Source of the DNA: Berkiella_A sp050252335
GTDB taxonomy: Bacteria > Pseudomonadota > Gammaproteobacteria > Berkiellales > Berkiellaceae
Reading direction: 5' to 3'
Assembly: GCA_050252335.1 (NCBI GenBank)
Contig: JBFWLB010000026.1
Span: 1-36,309 of the forward strand
Length of the DNA: 36,309 nt
Positions 1 through 8,223 of the stretch are shown here, piece after piece. The position numbers and the translations under genes were made by a program. Position 1 is the stretch's first letter, and every line of letters starts with the position of its first letter. A model generated the notes under the pieces. The model was not told the origin of the DNA and did no database searches. It was given only the letters and a program-made list of their open reading frames with translations.

Positions 1-135
1 CGAATCAGTTTTCTCACTTTCGTAAAGGGAGACGCGCGTAGCGCAAGAGGGATTTAGTGGGAAAATCTTTGTTCGTGGCATAAATCCCCCTGGTGCTTCG
101 CACCTTCCCACTTTACAAAGTGGGATTCTGATTCG
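1..135. repeat. Degenerate long palindromic repeat element
   Basis: The outermost 8 bases (CGAATCAG, 1-8) are matched in inverse by CTGATTCG at 128-135. The two arms, about 1-57 and 79-135, are imperfect reverse complements. From the outside in, each arm has a small hairpin of the type CCCACTTT..AAAGTGGG, a GGTGCGAAGCACC-like hairpin (right arm 92-104) and a terminal GGGGGATTTA. The 13-mer GGTGCGAAGCACC and the end ATAAATCCCCC recur in the perfect inverted repeats at 34928-35016 and 35429-35517, so this is probably an older relative of that element without its gene. It lies just downstream of the riboflavin synthase gene. The element may extend left of the window. Confidence 0.7.
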
Positions 136-186
136 CAATGCTCATCAATAAAAGTGCTACAAATAGTCAGGAGAGAAGAGATATCT

Positions 187-804
187 TTAAATTTTCTGTG
201 TTGCTAAAAAACGCTGTACAGTTTGTACTAAAACTTGAGTTTGATAGTCGATTTCAATATTGACAGCGGCTGTAACTTTTAAGGCTGACAAATTGGTGGT
301 TGCAAGTGTTTCAGGGATTAGATGAACGCTAAATATGCCGCTTGGATCTGTATCTACGACGGTTAAGCTTACACCATTAATGGCAATAAACCCTTTGGGA
401 ATGATGTAACACATCCATTTTTCAGGCCAAGTGAAAAATAGTTTGCTTTGTTCTGGGGTTGGTTTTTCAATAAGCGTTACAGAGGCTATACCCATAACAT
501 GCCCAGAAAGTAAATGACCACCTAGTTCATCACCCATTTTGAGCGCGCGCTCTATATTGACTACTTGATTGATATACAGATTGCGGAAGGTTGTACAGTT
601 CAGTGTTTCTGCAACAATATCAAAGTAAAGGGTATTGTCTTCTTGCCTAACCACGGTTAAGCAAACACCATCTATACTAACGCTCGCGCCTTTTTGGATA
701 TTTTGAGAGAGAGAAGGTAGGACAGTAATACCCACTTGTGTTAGGTTGTGAAGCGTGTTTAGTTTGACAACGATGCCCGTGCCTTGAACAATGCCTGTAA
801 ACAT
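187..804 (-). CDS. ribE: Riboflavin synthase, alpha subunit
   Basis: This protein of 205 residues has the usual length of the trimeric riboflavin synthase, which dismutates two 6,7-dimethyl-8-ribityllumazines to riboflavin and a pyrimidinedione in the cytoplasm. It starts with the family signature MFTGIVQGTG and shows the two tandem lumazine-binding repeats: residues 1-95 with SIDGVCLTV and CTTFRN, and 96-190 with GHLLSGHV and AINGVSLTVV. The start is fixed by the MFTGIV signature. In related bacteria the gene is normally followed by other rib genes. Here the downstream side carries a palindromic repeat instead, and the next gene lies outside the window. No FMN riboswitch is visible in the upstream 160 bases. 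Identification is firm; the symbol is also written ribC in some species. Confidence 0.96.
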   Translation of the reverse strand: MFTGIVQGTGIVVKLNTLHNLTQVGITVLPSLSQNIQKGASVSIDGVCLTVVRQEDNTLYFDIVAETLNCTTFRNLYINQVVNIERALKMGDELGGHLLSGHVMGIASVTLIEKPTPEQSKLFFTWPEKWMCYIIPKGFIAINGVSLTVVDTDPSGIFSVHLIPETLATTNLSALKVTAAVNIEIDYQTQVLVQTVQRFLATQKI

Positions 805-967
805 GAAAAAACCTACACAAAAAAACAGTATCTTGAAAGAATATGAGTCTAATGACTATGAGTTATTAAGTCAATTCGTTTTCTTGGTAATTTAAGTAGC
901 GATCTCATAGGTCATTTTCAAAGTTCTTGCTAAACTTAATAATATTCTTCATTAGTTTTAAAATACT

Positions 968-1603
968 ATGTATACAACCTTAACTCCATTACATTACTTT
1001 GCAATTGCTCTGGGCGTATTAGCAGTTATCTTCCTCTTGAGCAGTATTATGTCTTTGCGTCGCAGGCATTTTGGTCAATTGGCCACGCATCTTGCTATGT
1101 CACTTTGTTTTGTTTTATTAGGAGGCATTTTTGGATTAGGTGCCTTATCTGTACAAGGCTATCAGGCGCTTACACTTGAGCAGCTGGCTGCGACGGTGAC
1201 TGTAGAGCCTATAGAAAACAATCAGTTTAAAGCAGAGTTTGTTTTTCCAAATGGTACTAGCAAAACATATACACTGTCAGGTAATCAGTTGTTAATTGAT
1301 GCCCATATACTCAAATGGAAACCAGTGGCGAATATTTTAGGCTTCCATACCAGTTATGAGCTTGCGCGTGTTTCAGGTCGTTATATTGATTTAGCGGATG
1401 AGCAAACCAAACCGAGAACCGTATTTTCTTTAAGTGAAGTGAAATTGCTGGATATATTTGAGTTAAGAAAGCAATTTGCACATTTGAATTTCTTATTGGA
1501 TGCGGAATATGGTTCTGCTTCATTTGTACCAGCACAAACGAAACAACAATATGTATTGATGGTTTCTACTTCAGGATTGTTGTTTAGAAGAATTGAGGGG
1601 TAA
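968..1603 (+). CDS. Conserved two-TM membrane protein of unknown function
   Basis: A protein of 211 residues with two hydrophobic helices near the N terminus (about 9-30 and 38-62), separated by the short basic loop RRRHFGQ. A soluble, mostly beta-looking domain of about 145 residues follows. By the positive-inside rule the loop is cytoplasmic and the C-terminal domain periplasmic. I recognise the general form as a conserved gammaproteobacterial membrane protein, sometimes loosely labelled 'multidrug efflux', but no transporter motif is present and I assign no function. It is divergent from ribE (163-bp shared upstream region) and convergent with the TPR gene at 1640, with a shared hairpin terminator between them. 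Confidence 0.8.
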   Translation: MYTTLTPLHYFAIALGVLAVIFLLSSIMSLRRRHFGQLATHLAMSLCFVLLGGIFGLGALSVQGYQALTLEQLAATVTVEPIENNQFKAEFVFPNGTSKTYTLSGNQLLIDAHILKWKPVANILGFHTSYELARVSGRYIDLADEQTKPRTVFSLSEVKLLDIFELRKQFAHLNFLLDAEYGSASFVPAQTKQQYVLMVSTSGLLFRRIEG

Positions 1604-1635
1604 AAAAAAAGGCCGTTCAGTACGGCCTTTTTTTC
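1604..1635. terminator. Bidirectional rho-independent terminator
   Basis: A run of A is followed by GGCCGT, loop TCAGT, ACGGCC and a run of T. The stem is 6 GC-rich pairs extended by A-T pairs, with a T-tract on both strands. It lies between two convergent genes that end at 1603 (+) and 1640 (-), as expected for a terminator serving both. Confidence 0.9.
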
Positions 1636-1639
1636 ATGC

Positions 1640-2302
1640 TTATCTCAAATATTTTTTCAATTTAGCCAGTGATTCCGCAATCTCTCTTTTGCGGCCTTGA
1701 TCTTGCAATTCATAGCCTTTGCGAATAGGAGCTTGGCTTGCAATCTCTAAGTGCTGTTTTGCTGTTTGATATTCACCTATGTCTACTAAAAAATCCCCAT
1801 AGTAGTAGTTTGAGTCTATACCACGAGGGCTAATCTTTAATGCTGATTCTAAGTAAGAACGTGCTGTCTTTTTACTACCAAAGGCAACAGGCCAGCCTGG
1901 CACACGTGCATATATTGTACCCAGTACAGCAAGTGCAAACCCATTTTCAACACGACTATTGGTTTTAATGGCTTGTTCAAGTAAGGTACGCGCCTTTTTT
2001 ACATAGGGGAGTGCACCTAAACCACCCTTTGCAGCAGCATAACTACTTAGCACTGTGCCATGCCAGGTAAGAATACTTGGGTTGCCTGGAAAGCTTCTTG
2101 TTGCGTTTTCTGCTTTTTTGATAAGCGCCTCATATTTAGCAACCTGTTGATTTTGAGGTGTTTGATATTTGATGATTGCCCATTCTCTTCTGAGCTGTTC
2201 TACTTGTTGGTCTGCAGGTGCTGCATGTACTGTTGGAAAAACAAGTAAACTTAATAACAGTCCAATAGTAAAAGGTAAAACCATTCTAACAAAAGATCTC
2301 AT
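1640..2302 (-). CDS. Secreted TPR-repeat protein
   Basis: A 220-residue protein with a Sec signal peptide (charged MRSFVR, hydrophobic core 8-22, AxA-type cleavage near VHAAPA at about 25-29). The rest is helical and TPR-like, with repeats around 80-115 (GGLGALPYVKKARTLLEQAI), 117-155 (ALAVLGTIYARVPGWPVAFG) and 160-195 (YYYGDFLVDIGEYQTAKQHL). The PGWP..FG segment recalls the periplasmic TRAP-transporter TatT family, but no TRAP genes are nearby, so I leave the role open. It is probably a periplasmic scaffold. It ends at the shared terminator and is divergently transcribed from the gene at 2518 across about 215 bp. Confidence 0.85.
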   Translation of the reverse strand: MRSFVRMVLPFTIGLLLSLLVFPTVHAAPADQQVEQLRREWAIIKYQTPQNQQVAKYEALIKKAENATRSFPGNPSILTWHGTVLSSYAAAKGGLGALPYVKKARTLLEQAIKTNSRVENGFALAVLGTIYARVPGWPVAFGSKKTARSYLESALKISPRGIDSNYYYGDFLVDIGEYQTAKQHLEIASQAPIRKGYELQDQGRKREIAESLAKLKKYLR

Positions 2303-2517
2303 GCGTCATCTCCTTATTTGTTCATATATTTATTTTCCAGATTTAGATTAGACATTTGCTGTAACTCAGACAAGAACTATTTTTTTAGATTTTCAAAGTA
2401 TTGTTTTAGGTCGTTTAAGAACAAGGCCGATTCGTGTATCCGCGATTGAATTATATGCATAAATTGTGATAGTTTTTTAACTAGATAAATTTATTTCAGC
2501 TCCCAGTCGGAGGTATT

Positions 2518-3144
2518 ATGGCTGGTTTTTTTAACATCCTTTTATTATCAGTTGCCTTGTCTTCTAGTCAGCTATATGCCGCTGAAAAAGTATATCAATG
2601 CAAAAACACAGCAGGAAAAATTACACTACAAGACAAAGCATGTGCAAAAGAGGATGAGCAAAAAGTCATGCCGTTGCCAAGCTATGAGCGAAGTAGCGAT
2701 GAAGGTATTCCTATTATGTACGATGGTTTGCGAGAACATGAATTAACAATGCTAGAGCGTTTTCATGAGCTTGATATACAACGAGAGGAATATAATTATA
2801 AAAGAAGAAATATTGCCGCCTATCAAGATAAACAGCATAAAAATGATGTTGATCTTGCCAATCTAAGACATCAGCATGCGATAGAAATGTTTGATAAAAG
2901 TTATAACCATCTCTATGTCTATGGCGCTTCTAATGGAGAAGGCACTTTTCCGATTGTATATAGTCCCTATGGATATGGGTGTACTGGAGGCGCAGGAGGC
3001 ATTGGTAGCAGCGTGAGTGGCGCTACAGGCGTTGGTACAATTGGGGGTGATGGTGGTTTAGGTGGTACTGGAGGTGCTGCGGGCATTGGCGGAGCAGGTG
3101 GAACGGGTTGCGCAGCACCCATTCCCTTTGGTATGGGTCGTTAA
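2518..3144 (+). CDS. Secreted DUF4124-type protein with Gly-rich tail
   Basis: The start is supported by a strong GGAGG five bases before ATG. The signal peptide covers residues 1-21 (LLLSVALSSSQLYA|AEK). Residues 22-50 (KVYQCKNTAGKITLQDKAC) match the DUF4124 pattern, with two cysteines that may form a disulphide. Residues 70-125 are charged and probably helical or coiled-coil. The tail from about 150 to 205 is almost entirely Gly, Ala, Ser and Thr (GGAGGIGSS, GGDGGLGGTGG). DUF4124 proteins are envelope proteins of unknown function. The Gly-rich tail resembles collagen-like or PGRS-type low-complexity surface sequence, which is inference only. The ORF looks intact. Confidence 0.85.
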   Translation: MAGFFNILLLSVALSSSQLYAAEKVYQCKNTAGKITLQDKACAKEDEQKVMPLPSYERSSDEGIPIMYDGLREHELTMLERFHELDIQREEYNYKRRNIAAYQDKQHKNDVDLANLRHQHAIEMFDKSYNHLYVYGASNGEGTFPIVYSPYGYGCTGGAGGIGSSVSGATGVGTIGGDGGLGGTGGAAGIGGAGGTGCAAPIPFGMGR

Positions 3145-3156
3145 ATTATCCGTTGA

Positions 3157-4443
3157 TTATCCTAAGAAGTATTTCACAGCAACCACAGAAGCAACAACAC
3201 CTGCTGCGTCTGCACACAACGCTGCGGCAATTGCGTGTCGGAAGCGCTTGATTTGAATGGCACCAAAATAAACGGCGAGTACATAGAAAGTTGTTTCGGT
3301 GCAACCCATTATTGTGCTCACCAAATATCCCACGTAACTATCAGGTCCTAAATTTGGATTTTGATATATTTCTGTGAGAATACCAAAACTACCCGAACCA
3401 GAGAGTGGGCGCATGAGAACCATTGGAATTGCTTCCGCAGGTAAACCTAAGGGGGCGGTATATTTTCCAATAAATTGCGTAAAGACATCCAGAGCACCGC
3501 TGGCACGTAGCATGCTAATAGCAGCTAAAATCGCAACCAAATAGGGTATGATTTTGACAGCGACATCGAAGCCTTCTTTCGCACCTTCTACAAAACTAAA
3601 ATAAACATTAATTTTTCTATAAGTACCATACAAGACAATCGCAACAAATAAAGCCGGAATGATCCACGGCGAAAAAGTAGCACCCCATACCAGTGTGACA
3701 GGGATCAGTGTGATGAAAAACAAAATCACAAACCAAGCAACCCAAATTGGGTAAGGAGAAAAGGTTGCTTGTTCAGTATTTTCTACTTTAGTCGTTGTCT
3801 CATTTGTGTCTGTTTTTTGAAGATTGTCTGTTATTGCACTGGGTTTTATGGTGTAGAAACGCTCCAGAAATTTTGCCATCGCAATGGCTACAATGGTTGA
3901 ACAAATCGTGGCAAATAAGGTTGTTGTAATGATGCCTGTTGGATCCATGGAATGTGCTTCAACGCGTAAAGCAATCACTTTGGTTGGTAGTAGCGTAATA
4001 CAGGAAGTGTTAATAGCTAAAAACAATACCATTGCATTGGTTGCTGTACCTGGGTGTGGATTTAGGCTATCCAGCGCTTGCATTGCTTTGATGCCAAAAG
4101 GTGTGGCAGCATTTCCTAAACCTAAAAGATTTGCTGATAAATTCAATGTCATTGCACCGAGTGCAGGATGATTTGCAGGGATTTCTGGAAATAATAATCG
4201 CAAGAGTGGGTAAATGAGTCTGCTTAAAACACGGATAAATCCTGCGTCTTCTAGAATTTTAACGAATCCTAAAAATAAGGCGAGTACACCAATCAAGCCT
4301 ATCGCAATGGTCACCGCATCGGTTGCACTGTGTAGTAGTGCTTGTGTGAGGGATTGCATAATATTTTCTGTTGGGTGTGACCATTGTTTGACCGCAGAGA
4401 TTCCAAAAGCAGTGACGACAATGAAGATAAAAATGATATTCAT
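3157..4443 (-). CDS. Fused SpmA/SpmB nucleoside-recognition (Gate domain) membrane protein
   Basis: A 428-residue polytopic membrane protein. Residues 1-200 resemble SpmA, with a Gate/nucleoside-recognition core (SANLLGLGNAATPFGIKAMQ at about 104-123 and LFLAINTSCITLLPTKVIALR at about 139-159). Residues 225-428 resemble SpmB (FDVAVKIIPYLVAILAAI, LMRPLSGSGSFGI, DSYVGYLVSTIMGCTETTFY). A hydrophilic linker of about 25 residues joins the halves. In Bacillus these are two spore-maturation proteins, while Gram-negative bacteria often carry a fusion whose substrate is unknown. Solute transport is likely from the Gate fold but unproven. It is convergent with the gene ending at 3144 and divergent from the M23 peptidase (63-bp gap). 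Confidence 0.9.
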   Translation of the reverse strand: MNIIFIFIVVTAFGISAVKQWSHPTENIMQSLTQALLHSATDAVTIAIGLIGVLALFLGFVKILEDAGFIRVLSRLIYPLLRLLFPEIPANHPALGAMTLNLSANLLGLGNAATPFGIKAMQALDSLNPHPGTATNAMVLFLAINTSCITLLPTKVIALRVEAHSMDPTGIITTTLFATICSTIVAIAMAKFLERFYTIKPSAITDNLQKTDTNETTTKVENTEQATFSPYPIWVAWFVILFFITLIPVTLVWGATFSPWIIPALFVAIVLYGTYRKINVYFSFVEGAKEGFDVAVKIIPYLVAILAAISMLRASGALDVFTQFIGKYTAPLGLPAEAIPMVLMRPLSGSGSFGILTEIYQNPNLGPDSYVGYLVSTIMGCTETTFYVLAVYFGAIQIKRFRHAIAAALCADAAGVVASVVAVKYFLG

Positions 4444-4459
4444 GAGAAACCGTTTGTTT

Positions 4460-4481
4460 AGTATTCTTTTTAGTGAATACT
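4460..4481. promoter_or_regulatory. Inverted repeat between divergent genes, possible operator
   Basis: AGTATTC at 4460-4466 and GAATACT at 4475-4481 form a perfect 7-bp inverted repeat with an 8-bp T-rich spacer. It lies in the 63-bp region between the divergent starts at 4443 and 4507, a position suited to a shared operator. The arms are short and AT-rich, so chance is possible. Confidence 0.3.
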
Positions 4482-4506
4482 GTTAGAATGAAAAAAATGT
4501 TGGCTA

Positions 4507-5367
4507 ATGGAATCATTTCTCGTGTCACAAATCAAATCTGTTATTTTATTTTGTTTGTTATGTTTCTCATTTACAGTAGCCGCTGTATTGCCTGAGGACG
4601 AAAAAGTGCCAGGTGGTGTTGCTATCATCAAGTTACCTAAAAAATATAGCCAACAAAACACACCACCGAGTGTTTACTTTGATGATGTAAAAGTTGCGGT
4701 ACTTAAAGATAAAGATGGCAAAAATACAGATTGGTATGCAATTGTTGGTATACCTTTAACTATGCAACCTGGTATTGCCAACATAGAAACAAGACAAGGG
4801 AACAACAGGCACGAATCCATTCCTTTTCAAATTGGTGACAAAGCTTACACAGAGGAAAAATTATTCTTCAAAGAAAACAAGTTGGTTACTCCCAATCCTG
4901 AGCTTGCTGCAAAAATTAAGGAAGAAACAAAGCACTTAGAAGCAGTATTTTCAAGTTGGTCAGATAAGAGATTAGAAAATTTTCAATTAAAAATACCTGT
5001 GAAAGGGCGAATAAGTGGTGAGTACGGTAGTAAGCGAATTTTAAATGGAGAGCTGCGTTCGCAGCATAGAGGTTTAGACTTTGCTGCACCCATAGGCACT
5101 GCAATTATGGCCGCACAAAGTGGTAAAGTAATCGATGTTGGTAATTATGTGATGACAGGTAATACCGTTGTTTTAGATCATGGACAGGGTTTTAAGACTA
5201 TTTACTGTCATTTGCATACTGTAAGCGTTAAGTTAGGGGAAGTGCTTGAGGCTAATCAAAAGCTTGGAACTGTTGGTAAAACAGGCCGTGCAACTGGGCC
5301 ACATCTTCACTTTGGTGTAAGCCTTAATAATGTTCGTGTGTCGCCAAAATTATTTTTTGTCAATTAG
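4507..5367 (+). CDS. Secreted M23 (LytM) peptidase
   Basis: A 286-residue protein with a signal peptide (hydrophobic core at about 11-25, cleavage near TVAA). An N-terminal beta domain spans about 30-115 and a helical linker about 115-155. A C-terminal LytM domain (about 160-286) has all zinc and catalytic motifs: QHRGLDFA (His, Asp), YCHLH and GPHLHFG (HxH). M23 enzymes cut peptidoglycan peptide cross-links in the periplasm. With every ligand present this should be an active hydrolase and not an EnvC-type activator. No clear ribosome-binding site precedes the ATG, so the start could be a few codons downstream (GTG at codon 6). Confidence 0.92.
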   Translation: MESFLVSQIKSVILFCLLCFSFTVAAVLPEDEKVPGGVAIIKLPKKYSQQNTPPSVYFDDVKVAVLKDKDGKNTDWYAIVGIPLTMQPGIANIETRQGNNRHESIPFQIGDKAYTEEKLFFKENKLVTPNPELAAKIKEETKHLEAVFSSWSDKRLENFQLKIPVKGRISGEYGSKRILNGELRSQHRGLDFAAPIGTAIMAAQSGKVIDVGNYVMTGNTVVLDHGQGFKTIYCHLHTVSVKLGEVLEANQKLGTVGKTGRATGPHLHFGVSLNNVRVSPKLFFVN

Positions 5368-5386
5368 CACACATATTAATCAATCC

Positions 5387-5415
5387 TTTTACTCAGCAAT
5401 GTGAGCCTCTATAAT
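5387..5415 (+). promoter_or_regulatory. Candidate promoter of the pet-ssp operon
   Basis: A perfect TATAAT at 5410-5415 is preceded at 17 bp by a weak -35 (TTTTAC, 5387-5392). It lies in the 218-bp gap upstream of petA and gives a leader of about 165 bases. The -10 is exact and the -35 poor, so this is only a candidate. Confidence 0.4.
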
Positions 5416-5585
5416 GGTGCATGCTTAACTAAGGCATAAAACCTAGATTCAGAAGTGGAGTGAAAAGACACATGTCTTTAATTTCACTGTCTTAAAGAGT
5501 ATAGACAAGGACTGATTTGTGGTAGCATTAGCCGCCAACTTTCAAACTAAAATGAAAAATTAAAGCCATCTGGGAGACAGTGTGA

Positions 5586-6170
5586 ATGTCAGATGAGAGT
5601 ATCGATCGCGGTAGGCGTCGATTTTTAACCGGCGCGACATCAGTTATTGGAGGCATTGGAGCGTTGTACGCAGCGGCTCCTTTTATAGGCTCCTGGTTTC
5701 CAAGTGCTAAAGCGCAAGCTTTGGGTGCACCTGTTAAAGTTGATCTTAATAAACTGAGTCCTGGTGCTCAATTAACCATTGAATGGCGCGGACAACCTAT
5801 ATGGATTATTCGTCGTACAGAATCCACTGTTGATGGGCTAAAAAAATTAGATAGCCAGCTCAGAGATCCTCAATCGACACAAGCACAACAACCTGCGTAC
5901 ATCACAAAAGAGTATCGTTCTATCAAACCAGAATATTTGATTTTAGTTGGTTTGTGTACTCATTTGGGTTGTGTGCCAATGTATCGTCCTGAAGCAGGTA
6001 GCGTTGAAGCGGGTTGGCAGGGCGGTTTCTTTTGTCCATGTCATGGATCTAAATTTGATTTAGCGGGTCGGGTATTTAAAGGCGTACCTGCTCCTACAAA
6101 CTTATTGGTACCGCCACACCGTTATGCATCGGATACTGTGGTTGTGATTGGCGAAGATGAGAAGGCATAA
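5586..6170 (+). CDS. petA: Ubiquinol-cytochrome c reductase, Rieske iron-sulfur subunit
   Basis: This is the Rieske subunit of the bc1 complex (complex III), which takes the first electron from ubiquinol at the Qo site on the periplasmic side. It is 194 residues long, typical for bacteria. A twin-arginine-type signal anchor (DRGRRRFLTGA, then TM at about 15-37) is present, as expected for Tat-inserted Rieske proteins. The 2Fe-2S motifs are CTHLGC (Cys124, His126, Cys129) and CPCHGS (Cys150, Cys152, His153). A GGGAG-like ribosome-binding site lies 9 bases upstream. It is first of petA-petB-petC, with 3 bases to petB. Confidence 0.98.
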   Translation: MSDESIDRGRRRFLTGATSVIGGIGALYAAAPFIGSWFPSAKAQALGAPVKVDLNKLSPGAQLTIEWRGQPIWIIRRTESTVDGLKKLDSQLRDPQSTQAQQPAYITKEYRSIKPEYLILVGLCTHLGCVPMYRPEAGSVEAGWQGGFFCPCHGSKFDLAGRVFKGVPAPTNLLVPPHRYASDTVVVIGEDEKA

Positions 6171-6173
6171 TCT

Positions 6174-7418
6174 ATGTTAGAAGCTGGGAAAGATTCTGAA
6201 AAATCGACTGGATTGTTGGGTTGGGTGGATGAACGTTTTCCAGCCAGTAAATTATGGAAAGAGCATTTATCTGAATATTATGCGCCCAAGAATTTTAATT
6301 TTTGGTATTTCTTTGGTTCGCTTGCATTATTAGTGTTGGTCAATCAGCTTGTAACAGGCATTTGGTTGGCAATGTACTATAAGCCATCTGCTGCAGATGC
6401 ATTTGCCTCTGTAGAATACATCATGCGTGATGTTCAGTTTGGTTGGATCTTAAGATACTTACATTCAACAGGCGCCTCTTTCTTTTTTATTGTTGTTTAT
6501 TTGCATATGTTCAGAGGTATGCTGTATGGCTCATACAAAAAACCAAGAGAATTGCTTTGGTTAATTGGAATGGGTATCTACCTATGCCTGATGATGGAAG
6601 CCTTTATGGGCTATTTGCTGCCATGGGGACAAATGTCTTTCTGGGGTGCAAAAGTAATTACCTCTTTATTTGAAGCTTTCCCACTGGTAGGGCCAGAGCT
6701 TGTAGAGTGGATCCGTGGTGATTTCAACATTTCAGACGTTGTTTTAAATCGATTCTTTGCTTTACATGTTATTGCGATTCCATTGGTATTCTTGTTGTTA
6801 GTCTGGATGCATATCATTGCCTTGCATGAAGTTGGCTCAAATAATCCAGATGGTATTGAGATCAAGAAAAACAAGGACAAAGATGGCAAACCATTGGATG
6901 GTATACCTTTCCATCCTTACTACACCGTAAAAGATATTTTTGGTGTGGGTGTTTTCTTAATTATATTTCTTTCCGTTGTGTTTTTCTGGCCAGACATGGG
7001 TGGGTACTTCTTAGAAGGTCCTAACTTTGAGCCTGCAAATCCACTTAAAACGCCAGAGCATATTGCACCCGTTTGGTATATGACACCGTATTACGCTATT
7101 TTGCGCGCAATACCTGACAAACTACTTGGTGTATGTGCGATGTTTGCAGCTGTATTGGTTTTCTGTTTCTTGCCATGGCTAGACAGAAGCCCTGTAAAAT
7201 CGATTCGCTATCGTGGCGGGCTTTATAAAGGGATGTTAGCTTTGTTTGTTGTAAGCTTTTTATCCTTAGGTTATTTGGGCTTGGTACCACCAACCCCCTT
7301 AAGAACGATTGCAGCTCAGTTATTCTCAGTTGCCTATTTTGCATTCTTTGTTCTTATGCCTATTTATACAAAATTAGATAAAACCAAACCGGTACCAGAA
7401 AGAGTGACATTTAAATGA
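6174..7418 (+). CDS. petB: Ubiquinol-cytochrome c reductase, cytochrome b
   Basis: The 414-residue cytochrome b holds both b hemes and the Qo/Qi quinone sites of complex III. Heme ligands are visible as His97/His111 and His198/His213, giving 14- and 15-residue spacings. The Qo-site motif reads PVWY (299-302) instead of the mitochondrial PEWY, a change I recall from other gammaproteobacteria. The eight or so TM helices include a charged cytoplasmic segment KKNKDKDGKP (231-240). The 3' end overlaps petC by 4 bases (ATGA), indicating translational coupling. Confidence 0.98.
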   Translation: MLEAGKDSEKSTGLLGWVDERFPASKLWKEHLSEYYAPKNFNFWYFFGSLALLVLVNQLVTGIWLAMYYKPSAADAFASVEYIMRDVQFGWILRYLHSTGASFFFIVVYLHMFRGMLYGSYKKPRELLWLIGMGIYLCLMMEAFMGYLLPWGQMSFWGAKVITSLFEAFPLVGPELVEWIRGDFNISDVVLNRFFALHVIAIPLVFLLLVWMHIIALHEVGSNNPDGIEIKKNKDKDGKPLDGIPFHPYYTVKDIFGVGVFLIIFLSVVFFWPDMGGYFLEGPNFEPANPLKTPEHIAPVWYMTPYYAILRAIPDKLLGVCAMFAAVLVFCFLPWLDRSPVKSIRYRGGLYKGMLALFVVSFLSLGYLGLVPPTPLRTIAAQLFSVAYFAFFVLMPIYTKLDKTKPVPERVTFK

Positions 7419-8206
7419 GGAAGAATAAGCTTTTCAACAGTATGGTTGTAATCATTGGTTCTTTACTTGTTGGAACCCATGTATTTGCTGCAACAGGACA
7501 TGCACCTCTTCAGACAGTAGAGAATAATTTATGTGATCAAGCGTCTTTACAACGTGGCGCTAAGTTGTATGTAAATTATTGTCAAGGTTGCCATTCTTTA
7601 GAACATGCGCGTTACAAATCAGTGGCAGCAGATATAGGTATCAAGACCCCAGAAGGTGAAGTGCTTGAGGCTTTAGTGCAAACAAATTTAAACTTTGTTT
7701 CCGATAAAGTGACATCACCTATTAAATCCGCCATGCCTAAAAAAGATGCGGGTGAATGGTTTGGTGTTGCGCCTCCTGATTTAACCTTGACCACACGGGT
7801 TCGTGGTAAAAATTGGGTATATACCTATTTAAAAAGTTTTTATAAGGATGAAACACGTCCTTGGGGAGTCAATAACTTGGTCTTCCCAGACGTTGGTATG
7901 CCTCATGTATTGCATGAGTTGCAAGGAACTCAAATACCTCGCTTTGAAAAAATCCGTTTAAAAGCCGAGGATGGTACTACTTCAGAACATAAAGTAGTCG
8001 AAAAATTAGAATTAGCTACTCCAGGTGCGATGACTGAAACGGAATATGACCGTGCGATTACAGATCTGGTAAACTTTTTAGACTATGTGGGCGAGCCTCA
8101 TAAACTAGAACGCCAGCGTATCGGAGTATGGGTAATTCTATTCTTAATTATTTTCACACTGTTTGCTTATTTACTTAAGCGAGAGTATTGGAAAGATGTA
8201 CATTAA
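7415..8206 (+). CDS. petC: Ubiquinol-cytochrome c reductase, cytochrome c1
   Basis: This 263-residue cytochrome c1 passes electrons from the Rieske centre to soluble cytochrome c. A signal peptide spans 1-25 (cleavage near VFAA). The covalent heme site is CQGCH (56-60), and the axial methionine is probably Met162 in DVGMPH. A C-terminal TM anchor (about 239-255) is followed by a basic tail KREYWKDVH. It starts inside the petB stop (ATGA overlap). The sspA gene begins 17 bases later, an arrangement seen widely in gammaproteobacteria. Confidence 0.98.
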   Translation: MRKNKLFNSMVVIIGSLLVGTHVFAATGHAPLQTVENNLCDQASLQRGAKLYVNYCQGCHSLEHARYKSVAADIGIKTPEGEVLEALVQTNLNFVSDKVTSPIKSAMPKKDAGEWFGVAPPDLTLTTRVRGKNWVYTYLKSFYKDETRPWGVNNLVFPDVGMPHVLHELQGTQIPRFEKIRLKAEDGTTSEHKVVEKLELATPGAMTETEYDRAITDLVNFLDYVGEPHKLERQRIGVWVILFLIIFTLFAYLLKREYWKDVH

Positions 8207-8223
8207 TTCACTTAGAGGCTTGA

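Noticed and set aside
805..967. FMN riboswitch before riboflavin synthase
   Set aside because: None of the conserved RFN stems or core motifs can be found in the 163-bp upstream region.
4259..4661. Minus-strand open frames around the SpmAB start
   Set aside because: They overlap the well-supported SpmAB and M23 genes in other frames and have codon patterns of shadows.
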